Under the pieces are notes generated by a model that saw only the letters and a list, made by a program, of their open reading frames with translations, searched no databases and was not told the DNA's origin. This document shows positions 1-7,240 of a stretch of DNA of 11,680 nucleotides, one piece after another. The first letter of the stretch is position 1. Every line of letters begins with the position of its first letter. Origin of the DNA: Fusobacteriaceae bacterium UBA2433 (lineage in GTDB: Bacteria > Fusobacteriota > Fusobacteriia > Fusobacteriales > Fusobacteriaceae); assembly GCA_002342785.1 (NCBI GenBank), contig DDQV01000031.1, forward strand, positions 1 through 11,680, given 5' to 3'. A program made the translations under genes and the position numbers.

Positions 1-72
1 TGGTATCAGAAATAGCTTTAAGAGGGTACTCGATGGCCTTATTTTATGACAAAATTACAGTAATTCATATTA

Positions 73-101
73 ATTTTTTACTTTTAAAAAATAATTTTTT
101 T
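73..101 (+). terminator. Weak terminator-like A/T hairpin upstream of the nad operon
   Basis: An 8-bp A/T-only stem (ATTTTTTA at 73-80, TAAAAAAT at 85-92) with a CTTT loop is followed by AATTTTTTT. It could end transcription of a gene lying left of the window. It has no G-C pairs and such stems arise by chance in DNA this A/T-rich, so support is poor. Confidence 0.25.
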
Positions 102-154
102 GAGAAAATTTATAATAAATTGTTACTAAGATTTACTAATTTTATTTACTATTT

Positions 155-183
155 TTGCTAAAAAAAATTAATTATGTTATACT
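155..183 (+). promoter_or_regulatory. Sigma-70-type promoter of the nadAB-nadC-niaR operon
   Basis: A -35 box TTGCTA (155-160), a 17-bp spacer and a -10 box TATACT (178-183) are present. The -10 is preceded by TG at 175-176, which makes it an extended -10 element. Transcription should start near 190, about 50 nt before the first codon, and the putative NiaR operator lies just downstream. The ribosome binding site GGAGG is at 224-228. This is the only good promoter upstream of the four co-directional NAD genes. Confidence 0.7.
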
Positions 184-197
184 CATTTAGTGACAAG

Positions 198-207
198 ACA
201 CATGTGT
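198..207. promoter_or_regulatory. Putative NiaR operator
   Basis: ACACATGTGT is a perfect 10-bp palindrome placed a few bases after the predicted transcription start of the NAD operon, where a bound repressor would block initiation or clearance. The operon encodes a NiaR-family repressor, which makes autoregulation the simplest reading. Assignment to NiaR rests on position, symmetry and context. I have not compared it with a curated NiaR motif. Confidence 0.55.
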
Positions 208-238
208 ATACAATATAAAAAATGGAGGTAAAGATTAA

Positions 239-2344
239 ATGGAAAGTAAACTTGAAAAGATTAAAAAGTTGAAAAAAGAAAAAAATATTGTAATATTAGC
301 TCATTACTATGTAGATGAAGAAATTCAAAAAATTGCAGATTATATTGGAGATTCTTTTTACTTGAGCAAGATTGCTAAAAATTTAAAGGAAAAAAAAATA
401 GTATTTTGTGGTGTTTCCTTTATGGGGGAGAGTGCTAAAATATTAAGCCCAGAAAAAAAAATATTCATACCAGAGATAAAAGCTAGTTGCCCTATGGCAA
501 ATATGGTTGATCTATATGAAATAAAAAAAATGAGAGAAAAATATGAAGATTTAGCAGTGGTTTGTTATATAAATTCAACAGCTGAAACAAAAGCTTTAGT
601 TGATGTGTGTGTAACTTCTTCAAATGCAGAAACTATAATTAAATCCTTACCTAATAAAAATATTTATTTTATACCAGACAAAAATTTAGGAACTTATCTA
701 TCAAAAAAAATATTAGATAAAAATTTTATATTTAATAAGGGATATTGTATAGTTCATGCAAGTGTAGAGAAAGAGCAAGTATTATATATGAAAAAAAAAT
801 ATCCTTTAGCTAAATTCTTAGCTCACCCTGAATGTGAATATGAGATATTAAAATTAGCAGATTATATAGGAAGTACCTCTGGAATTATAGATTTCGCTAT
901 AAATTCTCCTTGTCAGGAATTTATCATAGGAACAGAATCAGGAATCTTACATAAATTAAAAGAACAGACTTCGAATAAATTTTTTTATTCAGTTAAAGAA
1001 GATTTTTCTTGTAAAAATATGAAAAAAATTACAGTAAATAAATTATTAGATGTATTAGAAAATGAAAATACAGAAATAAAACTACCAAATGAAATTATTG
1101 AGAAAGCTTCTTCATCTTTGGAAAAAATGTTGGAATTAGGAGAGATGAATAAATTCAAAGAAGATTATGATCTAATAATCGTAGGAACAGGAGTTGGAGG
1201 CTGTTACTCTGTATTAAATTCTAATAAAGAAAAAAAAATATTGATGATAACTAAGGTTAAGTTAGAAGAAAGTGATTCTTATTTAGCACAAGGTGGGATC
1301 TGTGTTTTAAAAGATAATAAAGACTATGAAAGTTTTTTTGAGGATACGATGAAGGCAGGACACTATGAAAATAATGAAAAATCAGTAGAGGAAATGATAA
1401 AAAATTCCACTAAAATAATAGAAGATTTAATAGGATATGGAGTTGACTTTGAAAAAAAAGATGGTGAATTGAAATATACCATGGAAGGGGCTCATTCAAA
1501 GGCTAGGATATTATATCATAAAGATATAACTGGTGAAGAGATAACAAAAAAATTACTTGAAAAAGTTAAAAAGAAAGAGAACACTTTGATTTTAGAAGAT
1601 ACGACTTTAATTGATATAATTTCAAAAAATAATATATGTTATGGTGCTATATTAAAAGATAATAGGGGAGAGATCCACAGAGTTTATTCTAAAAATGTTA
1701 TTTTAGCTTGTGGTGGAATAGGAGGAAATTTTGAAAATTCAACTAACTATCAACATTTAACAGGAGATGGGATAAAAATTTCTAAAAAAAATAATATAAA
1801 ATTAAAAAATTTGGATTATATTCAAATTCATCCAACAACTTTGTATTCTAACAAAAAAGGAAGAAGATTTTTGATTTCAGAATCAATAAGGGGTGAGGGA
1901 GCAATCCTTTATAATAAAAATAAAAAAAGATTTGTAGATGAACTTATGCCTAGAGATTATGTTACAAAAAAAATATTGGATCAAATGGAAAAAGATAACT
2001 CTGATCATGTATGGTTAGATATGAGACCTATAAAAAAAAGAGGGATAGATTTAGAAAAAAGATTTCCAAATATTTTAAAACGGTGTAGGAAAGAGGGGTA
2101 TGATCCAAATAAAGAATTAATCCCTATAGTGCCAGCTCAACATTATTTTATGGGTGGAATAGAAGTTGATTTAAACAGTAAAACATCTATGAAAAATTTA
2201 TATGCAGTTGGAGAAACTAGTTGTAATAATGTTCATGGAGCCAATAGGTTAGCTAGTAATTCTCTACTTGAGACGTTAGTTTTTTCTAAAAATGCAATAA
2301 AAGATATTGAAAAAAATATAAAAAAAGAAGGAATGATAAAATGA
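239..2344 (+). CDS. nadA-nadB: Bifunctional quinolinate synthase / L-aspartate oxidase (NadA-NadB fusion)
   Basis: One 701-residue ORF carries two consecutive enzymes of de novo NAD synthesis. Residues 1-301 are NadA, which condenses iminoaspartate with dihydroxyacetone phosphate to quinolinate. The three [4Fe-4S] cysteines are at C84 (SCPMA), C170 (GYCIVH) and C258 (SCKNMK), with H22/Y23, Y110 and H196-P-E as active-site candidates. Residues 308-701 are NadB, an FAD enzyme that oxidises L-aspartate to iminoaspartate. It has the dinucleotide motif GTGVGG (316-321), E416 in the EGAHS segment, HPTT (531-534), R572, H635 in PAQHYFMGG and R670 in GANRLASNSLLE. NadB ends about 20 residues after LLETLVF, so it lacks the C-terminal helical domain of the roughly 540-residue E. 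coli enzyme. There is almost no linker. The ATG has GGAGG 10 nt upstream. The ORF holds several A9 runs. Both domain identities are secure; whether one chain is really made is the open point. Confidence 0.9.
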   Translation: MESKLEKIKKLKKEKNIVILAHYYVDEEIQKIADYIGDSFYLSKIAKNLKEKKIVFCGVSFMGESAKILSPEKKIFIPEIKASCPMANMVDLYEIKKMREKYEDLAVVCYINSTAETKALVDVCVTSSNAETIIKSLPNKNIYFIPDKNLGTYLSKKILDKNFIFNKGYCIVHASVEKEQVLYMKKKYPLAKFLAHPECEYEILKLADYIGSTSGIIDFAINSPCQEFIIGTESGILHKLKEQTSNKFFYSVKEDFSCKNMKKITVNKLLDVLENENTEIKLPNEIIEKASSSLEKMLELGEMNKFKEDYDLIIVGTGVGGCYSVLNSNKEKKILMITKVKLEESDSYLAQGGICVLKDNKDYESFFEDTMKAGHYENNEKSVEEMIKNSTKIIEDLIGYGVDFEKKDGELKYTMEGAHSKARILYHKDITGEEITKKLLEKVKKKENTLILEDTTLIDIISKNNICYGAILKDNRGEIHRVYSKNVILACGGIGGNFENSTNYQHLTGDGIKISKKNNIKLKNLDYIQIHPTTLYSNKKGRRFLISESIRGEGAILYNKNKKRFVDELMPRDYVTKKILDQMEKDNSDHVWLDMRPIKKRGIDLEKRFPNILKRCRKEGYDPNKELIPIVPAQHYFMGGIEVDLNSKTSMKNLYAVGETSCNNVHGANRLASNSLLETLVFSKNAIKDIEKNIKKEGMIK
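1138..1148 (+). promoter_or_regulatory. Internal AGGAG-ATGA at the NadA/NadB junction
   Basis: At the domain boundary AGGAG (1138-1142) is followed two bases later by an in-frame ATG (1145-1147, Met303). Translation from there would give a free 399-residue NadB with a normal N-terminus ahead of its FAD motif. In the +1 frame the same place reads TAG (1137-1139) and TGA (1146-1148), forming ATGA. This is the stop/start overlap also seen at the nadB-nadC boundary. It looks like a relic of two coupled genes. The SD-to-ATG spacing is short, so use as a start is uncertain. Confidence 0.4.
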
Positions 2345-3192
2345 ATATAATTACAGAAAATTTAAATATAGACAATCTTATTTTACTTGCTTTAAAAGAA
2401 GATATATCTTCTGAAGATATAACTACAAATTCAATATTGAAGGAAAATATTTTAGGAAAGGGAAGTTTGATTGCAAAGGAAGATGGAATATTAGCGGGGA
2501 TTAAGATATTTCAAAGAGTATTTCAACTATTAGATAAAAATTTAGAATTTAAAATGAATTTTAAAGATGGAGATAAATTAAAAAAAGGACAAATAATAGG
2601 AGAGATTAAAGGAGATTTAAGGATTATTCTTTCTGGGGAAAGGGTAGCTTTAAATTATCTCCAACATATGAGTGGTATTGCAACTTATACTAATGATATG
2701 GTAAAATTATTAGAAGGAACAAATACAAAATTAGTTGATACAAGGAAAACAACTCCAAATATGAGAATTTTTGAAAAATATGCTGTAAGGATAGGTGGTG
2801 GATATAATCATCGTTATAATTTGTCTGATGGTGTATTAATAAAAGATAATCATATTGCAGTAGCAGGGAGTATAAAAAAAGCAGTTGAAATGGCAAGAGA
2901 ATATGTTTCCTTTGTAAAAAAGATAGAAGTTGAAGTTGAAAATTTAAAGATGGTTGAGGAAGCAATAGAAGCTAAAGCAGATATTATTATGTTAGATAAT
3001 ATGGATGAACTCACCATGAAAAAAGCTATAAAAATAATAGATGGACGAGTTAAAACAGAGTGTTCTGGAAATATTACAAAAACAAATATATTAAAAATAT
3101 CTAAATGCGGTGTTGATTTTATTTCAAGTGGAGTAATAACTCACTCGGCTTCTATATTAGATATTTCATTGAAAAATTTTCAGAGGCTATAA
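2341..3192 (+). CDS. nadC: Nicotinate-nucleotide diphosphorylase (carboxylating), NadC
   Basis: The enzyme converts quinolinate and PRPP to nicotinate mononucleotide with loss of CO2, the step after NadA. The product is cytosolic, 283 residues, full length for the family (E. coli 297). Signature segments are DTRKTTPNMR and then KYAV-IGGG-NHR-L-D-LIKDNH across about residues 133-172 (phosphoribosyltransferase active site), the EVE acidic segment, IMLDNMDEL, ECSGNI and the C-terminal FISSGVITHSA. The ATG overlaps the NadB stop as ATGA, with AAGGA at 2328-2332, so translation is probably coupled. Three consecutive pathway enzymes therefore sit on one transcript. Only NadD and NadE, not present here, would be needed to reach NAD. 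Confidence 0.96.
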   Translation: MNIITENLNIDNLILLALKEDISSEDITTNSILKENILGKGSLIAKEDGILAGIKIFQRVFQLLDKNLEFKMNFKDGDKLKKGQIIGEIKGDLRIILSGERVALNYLQHMSGIATYTNDMVKLLEGTNTKLVDTRKTTPNMRIFEKYAVRIGGGYNHRYNLSDGVLIKDNHIAVAGSIKKAVEMAREYVSFVKKIEVEVENLKMVEEAIEAKADIIMLDNMDELTMKKAIKIIDGRVKTECSGNITKTNILKISKCGVDFISSGVITHSASILDISLKNFQRL

Positions 3193-3220
3193 TTTAAAAA
3201 TTAAAGGTTGGGTGATATTT

Positions 3221-3754
3221 ATGATTGGTAATGAAAGACGGGACAAGATAATAGAGTTAATAAAAGGTTCGGAAAATCCTCTATCAGGAGGTTATTTGTC
3301 AAAAATTTTAGGAGTTAGTAGACAAATAATTGTCCAAGATATAGCTCTTTTAAGAGCTTTGAATTATAATATTATCTCAACTTCTAGAGGTTATTTAATT
3401 CATAATTTGAGTCCAAATATTCCAGAAAGAATAATAACTGTATTTCACACTGATAATCAAATTGAAGAAGAATTAAATGTTATAATTGATATAGGTGGAA
3501 TAGTTGAAGATGTTTTTATTGATCATAAAGTTTATGGTCATTTGAAAGCAGAATTAAATATAAGTAATAGGAGGGAAATTCAGGATTTCTTAAAAAAGAT
3601 AAATTCAGGAGAAGCTATGCCCCTTAAAAATTTAACATTTGGAAAACATTCTCATACTATAAGGGCTAAAGATGAAAAAACTTTAGATTTAATTTGTGAA
3701 GAGTTAGAAAAAAAAGGATATCTATTTCCAGAAAAAAATCAAACCTCTCAATAA
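3221..3754 (+). CDS. niaR: NiaR (YrxA-type) niacin-responsive repressor of NAD genes
   Basis: A 177-residue cytosolic transcription factor. Residues 4-60 form an HTH_11-type winged helix (ERRDKIIELI, then LSKILGVSRQIIVQDIALLR). Residues from about 70 form the 3H ligand/metal domain. H76, E84, H143 and H145 follow the H-x7-E ... H-x-H pattern of the metal site known in the Thermotoga homologue TM1602, and H107 (VYGH) is also kept. NiaR proteins repress NAD synthesis or niacin uptake when nicotinic acid is bound. As last gene of the NAD operon, 28 nt after nadC, it probably acts on the palindrome at 198-207. I chose the ATG because GGTGA (3211-3215) sits 5 nt before it. A GTG at 3212 with AAAGG upstream would add three residues. 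Confidence 0.88.
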   Translation: MIGNERRDKIIELIKGSENPLSGGYLSKILGVSRQIIVQDIALLRALNYNIISTSRGYLIHNLSPNIPERIITVFHTDNQIEEELNVIIDIGGIVEDVFIDHKVYGHLKAELNISNRREIQDFLKKINSGEAMPLKNLTFGKHSHTIRAKDEKTLDLICEELEKKGYLFPEKNQTSQ

Positions 3755-3768
3755 TTTTTTCTAATTAA

Positions 3769-3807
3769 AAAAAGATGATCTCTATATTTTATAGAGGTCA
3801 TCTTTTT
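3769..3807. terminator. Bidirectional terminator between niaR and aspS
   Basis: An 18-bp stem (3769-3786 with 3790-3807, one G-T pair) closes a TTT loop. It starts with AAAAAGATGA on the left arm and ends with TCATCTTTTT on the right. It stands between convergent niaR and aspS. Read on the minus strand, the T-run continues past the stem, so it is at least as good for aspS as for niaR. Confidence 0.88.
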
Positions 3808-3820
3808 ACTTTGATTTTTA

Positions 3821-5602
3821 TTATTTATTTTCTTTAAAAGTGCTCTCTAATAAAAGTTCTTTTAATTGTGCTGTATCAACATTTCCTGGAGCCTCTGTCA
3901 TTAGACATTGACCTTTATTTGTTACTGGGAATGGAATTACGTCTCTGATAGAAGCTTGATTTAACATAACCATCAACCATCTATCTATTCCAAATGCTAA
4001 TCCACCATGGGGAGGAGCACCATATTTAAATGCTTCTACAAAGAAACCAAATTTTTCTTTAACTTCTGCTTCAGTTAATCCGAGTTGCTGGAATACTTTT
4101 TCTTGTACCTCTGGATTATGAATTCTAGTAGAACCTCCTCCAATTTCAAAACCATTTAATACGATATCATAAGAATTTGTTCTTACTTTATCCATTTGGT
4201 CTCCAGCTAAGAACATCTCCATATCTTCCTTTTTAATAGATGTAAATGGATGATGTTGTGCCTTATATCTTTCTTCCTCTTCACTCCATTCATACATTGG
4301 GAAATCTACTACCCATAGGAATTTAAAATCATCTTCATTGATAAGTCCTAATTCTTTACCAAATTTAAGTCTAAGAGCACCAAGACCACCATAAACTACT
4401 TTAGCTTTGTCAGCTAAAATTAATATTACATCTCCTACTTTTGCTTCTGTAGTAGAAAGTAGAGTAGCTATCTCTTTTTCTGATAAAAATTTAGCTATTG
4501 GAGAGTTGATCCCATCTTCAGTCACTTTTACCCATGCTAATCCCTTAGCTTTAAAATAAGTTTTAACATAAGTTTCTAGATCTCCTAAAACTTTTCTAGA
4601 AAAGTTAGTAGCCTGTCCTGGTGCAACTATTGCATTTACTATTCCACCTGAATTTGCTACACCAGAAAATGCTTTAAATCCACAATCTTTCATCATAGGA
4701 GTTAGATCTTTTAATTCTATACCAAATCTAACATCTGGTTTGTCCGATCCAAATCTACTCATTGCTTCATGGTATGGCATCTTTTCAAAACTATAGTTAG
4801 CTTTTTTTCCAGTTACCTTTTTAAATACAGTTTTAGTTAGTCCCTCTACATATTCCATAACATCATCCATAGTTACAAATGACATCTCAATATCAAGTTG
4901 TAAAAATTCTAATTGTCTATCTGCTCTTAGATCTTCATCTCTAAAACATTTAGCCAATTGATAATATCTTTCAATTCCACCAATCATAAGAAGTTGTTTA
5001 AATAGTTGTGGAGATTGAGGTAGTGCATAAAACTTACCTTCGTTCATCCTACTTGGAACTAAAAAATCTCTAGCTCCTTCAGGAGTTGACTTAGTAAGGA
5101 TTGGAGTATCTACTTCTACAAATGTATTTGTATCCATATAGTTTCTAATTGCCATCATCATATCGTGTCTTTTTCTGATATTGTTCATCATAGATGGTCT
5201 TCTGATATCTAGATATCTATATTTTAATCTAAGATTTTCATTTACATTGGCATCATCTGAGATCTCAAATGGTAATATTTCAGATTTATTTAGGATTTCG
5301 ATTGAAGTTATAAATACTTCTACATCTCCAGTAGCCATATTATTATTTTTAGAAAATCTTTCCTTTACTTCTCCACTTACTTTGATTACATATTCACTTC
5401 TAATCTTAGAAATAATATCTTTCATCTCTTTTGTAGCATCTTGAGGAACTACTATTTGAGTTACTCCCTCTCTATCTCTAAGGTCGATAAAAGTTAATCC
5501 ACCTAAGTCTCTCTTAGTTGCTACCCAACCAGATAAAGTTACCATTTCACCAATATTTTCTGCTCTTAAGTCACCCAATTTATGGGTCCTGTAAATATTC
5601 AT
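3821..5602 (-). CDS. aspS: Aspartate--tRNA ligase, bacterial type
   Basis: A class II aminoacyl-tRNA synthetase of 593 residues, the normal bacterial length (about 590). The N-terminal OB-fold anticodon domain (1-110) contains KRDLGGLTFIDLRDREG. The catalytic core has motif 1 (FVEVDTPILTKSTPEGARDF, 161-180), motif 2 (CFRDEDLRADRQLEF, 219-233) and motif 3 (GGLAFGIDRWLMVM, 533-546), with the bacterial GAD insertion at about 285-420. L33 in RDLGG is the residue associated with tRNA-Asp-specific (discriminating) enzymes; non-discriminating ones usually carry His there. That subtype is inference. The ATG has AGAGGTG (5609-5615) 6 nt upstream. It is the last gene of the truB-hisS-aspS row but is separated from hisS by 374 bp of repeat-bearing DNA, so it probably also has its own promoter. 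Confidence 0.97.
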   Translation of the reverse strand: MNIYRTHKLGDLRAENIGEMVTLSGWVATKRDLGGLTFIDLRDREGVTQIVVPQDATKEMKDIISKIRSEYVIKVSGEVKERFSKNNNMATGDVEVFITSIEILNKSEILPFEISDDANVNENLRLKYRYLDIRRPSMMNNIRKRHDMMMAIRNYMDTNTFVEVDTPILTKSTPEGARDFLVPSRMNEGKFYALPQSPQLFKQLLMIGGIERYYQLAKCFRDEDLRADRQLEFLQLDIEMSFVTMDDVMEYVEGLTKTVFKKVTGKKANYSFEKMPYHEAMSRFGSDKPDVRFGIELKDLTPMMKDCGFKAFSGVANSGGIVNAIVAPGQATNFSRKVLGDLETYVKTYFKAKGLAWVKVTEDGINSPIAKFLSEKEIATLLSTTEAKVGDVILILADKAKVVYGGLGALRLKFGKELGLINEDDFKFLWVVDFPMYEWSEEEERYKAQHHPFTSIKKEDMEMFLAGDQMDKVRTNSYDIVLNGFEIGGGSTRIHNPEVQEKVFQQLGLTEAEVKEKFGFFVEAFKYGAPPHGGLAFGIDRWLMVMLNQASIRDVIPFPVTNKGQCLMTEAPGNVDTAQLKELLLESTFKENK

Positions 5603-5644
5603 TCATTACACCTCTATTTTATTTATTATTTATTATTTTTTTTT

Positions 5645-5672
5645 GATATATAACCAAAATCTTTAAAGACAA
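5645..5672 (-). promoter_or_regulatory. Candidate aspS promoter
   Basis: On the minus strand TTGTCT (5672-5667), a 16-bp spacer and TATATC (5650-5645) lie about 45 nt upstream of the aspS start. The -10 match is imperfect and the region is A/T-rich, so this is only a plausible candidate. Confidence 0.35.
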
Positions 5673-5709
5673 AGTAAAGAGATAAAAAGTTACACAAAGA
5701 AATTTTTTT

Positions 5710-5952
5710 CTGCCACCAATCTACACAAATTAAATTCTTTTACTGCTATAGCACAAGAGTTTCTTTTCTTGAAACAGATTTCAAAAATTTAAAATCTAAT
5801 TAATACAGATTAAAATATCTTTTTCTTGGTCTTAACCAAAAATAAATATTCGTGACTATTCGTGTAATTCGTGACTAGTTTTTATCTTTTTTCCTTGGTT
5901 AAAATCTGCCTTTGTCTGCGTAATCAGCGACTAAAGCTTTTGATTTTTTATC
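5710..5952. repeat. Degenerate intergenic repeat modules between hisS and aspS
   Basis: This 374-bp gap (5603-5976) has no convincing ORF. Two plus-strand modules lie side by side: 5817-5886 and 5884-5952. Each opens with ATCTTTTT(T/C)CTTGGT and ends with TTTTTATC. Each holds a 30-bp core (5848-5877 and 5904-5933) made of three units of 10, 9 and 11 bp: ATTCGTGACT / ATTCGTGTA / ATTCGTGACTA in the first, ATCTGCCTTT / GTCTGCGTA / ATCAGCGACTA in the second. The cores agree at 17 of 30 positions, and 10 of the 13 differences are transitions. A third, inverted copy lies at 5730-5710 (minus strand ATTTGTGTA-G-ATTGGTGGC-AG). TTGGT-CTTA-ACCAA (5826-5839) can form a small hairpin. Function unknown. 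Confidence 0.55.
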
Positions 5953-5976
5953 TTATTGTTATTTGTAAATTATTAA

Positions 5977-7218
5977 TTATCTTATTTTTTCTAATATCTC
6001 ATTAAAATTAATTATTTCTATATCTCTACTACTTAGTTCTTTTAAACCTAAAGTTTTATTTGTTTTAGACTCTGAGTCTATAATTATCTCTTTTTTAGCT
6101 CCTAGTTTAAATGCTTTTTTTCTATGGGCATTAGCTGACTTTGGTGCATATTCAATATATACTTTAACATTATTATCCCTAAGTGTATTAGCTACTAAAA
6201 ATGCGTAATCTATATTTTCTTCATCTAACCAACTTATATACACATCTGGTGTATTTAAGATTTGATCTTCATTTAAAAGCATCATCAATCTATCTATTCC
6301 TGCACCAAATCCTACGGCAGAAACATCTTTATCACCAATTTGTTTTATTAAATTGTCGTATCTTCCCCCACCTAAAACTGTTCCTTGAGATCCTAATTTT
6401 TCAGTTATAACTTCAAAGACTGTACTTGAATAATAATCTAATCCCCTTACTAATCTTGGATTTTCAACATATTTAACACCAAATATATCTAAATATTTTT
6501 TTACAGTTTCATAATGATCTTTTTCTTGATCATTTAAATTATCGGGTAAAGTTGGAGCATCTATAGTAAGATTTTGACATCCTTCATTTTTACAATCTAA
6601 AACTCTAAGTGGATTAGCTTCATATCTATTTTGACAATCACTACATAGCTCATTTTTTTTAGGAGTAAGATAATCTACTAAAAGTTTTCTATATTTAGCT
6701 CTAGTTTCATTTCCACCTACAGAGTTTATATTAACTTTAAGATCTTCTATTCCTAATTTTTCCATCAATCTATATCCTACAGATATTACTTCAGCATCTG
6801 CCATAGGTGATGCATTTCCAAGAACTTCTACACCGACTTGATAAAATTCTCTATATCTACCTGCTTGAGGTCTCTCATATCTAAACATATTGTTGACATA
6901 ATAATATTTAGTTAGATCTTCCTTGGCATATGTTTTATTTTCTAAATATGATCTTACTACAGCAGCAGTTCCTTCAGGTCTTAGGGTAATACTTCTATCT
7001 CCACGATCAGAAAATGTATACATCTCTTTATCTACAATATCAGTTCCTTCTCCTATCCCTCTTTTAAATAAGTCTGTAGATTCAAATGTAGGAGTTATAA
7101 TCCTTCCAAAACCATAATTTTCTAATAATTCTTTTGCTGTATCTTCTATAAAATTAAATTTTAGAGCTTCTACATCATAGATATCTCTAGTTCCTCTCAT
7201 TGCTTTTATCAATTTCAT
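5977..7218 (-). CDS. hisS: Histidine--tRNA ligase
   Basis: A class II synthetase that charges tRNA-His, 413 residues, normal for bacteria (about 420). N-terminal MRGTRDIY leads into motif 1, followed by TLRPEGTAAVVRSYLE (78-93). Motif 2 is FRYERPQAGRYREF (112-125). The HisRS-specific LVRGLDYYSSTVFEV (256-270) carries R258, the arginine used in histidine activation, and motif 3 is AVGFGAGIDRLMM (301-313). The insertion domain has four cysteines (C192, C195, C209, C214) in the pattern often seen in this family and possibly metal-binding. The C-terminal anticodon domain starts near 322. TGAGGTG (7224-7230) precedes the ATG by 5 nt. It lies 22 nt after truB, so the two are almost certainly co-transcribed. 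Confidence 0.97.
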   Translation of the reverse strand: MKLIKAMRGTRDIYDVEALKFNFIEDTAKELLENYGFGRIITPTFESTDLFKRGIGEGTDIVDKEMYTFSDRGDRSITLRPEGTAAVVRSYLENKTYAKEDLTKYYYVNNMFRYERPQAGRYREFYQVGVEVLGNASPMADAEVISVGYRLMEKLGIEDLKVNINSVGGNETRAKYRKLLVDYLTPKKNELCSDCQNRYEANPLRVLDCKNEGCQNLTIDAPTLPDNLNDQEKDHYETVKKYLDIFGVKYVENPRLVRGLDYYSSTVFEVITEKLGSQGTVLGGGRYDNLIKQIGDKDVSAVGFGAGIDRLMMLLNEDQILNTPDVYISWLDEENIDYAFLVANTLRDNNVKVYIEYAPKSANAHRKKAFKLGAKKEIIIDSESKTNKTLGLKELSSRDIEIINFNEILEKIR

Positions 7219-7240
7219 TTTTTCACCTCACAAAAATTTT

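Noticed and set aside
2..49. Possible 3' end of a gene entering from the left (frame 2, ending TGA 47-49, peptide GIRNSFKRVLDGLIL)
   Set aside because: Only 15 codons are visible, with no recognisable motif. The higher G/C than the following DNA hints at a coding or RNA gene end, but neither product nor strand can be supported.
2690..2965. 91-codon minus-strand ORF inside nadC
   Set aside because: Antisense shadow of a clear gene; low-complexity Leu/Gln/His composition and no ribosome binding site.
5181..5444. 87-codon plus-strand ORF inside aspS
   Set aside because: Shadow of aspS with no motif, and the gene on the other strand is fully conserved.
5603..5976. Riboswitch, T-box or CRISPR array in the hisS-aspS gap
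   Set aside because: No conserved T-box or riboswitch core was seen. The repeats are degenerate, of 9-11 bp, without equal spacers, and one copy is inverted, so this is not a CRISPR array.
6201..6410. Plus-strand ORF inside hisS (another at 6923-7117)
   Set aside because: Antisense shadows of motif-bearing parts of HisRS; no independent start signals.
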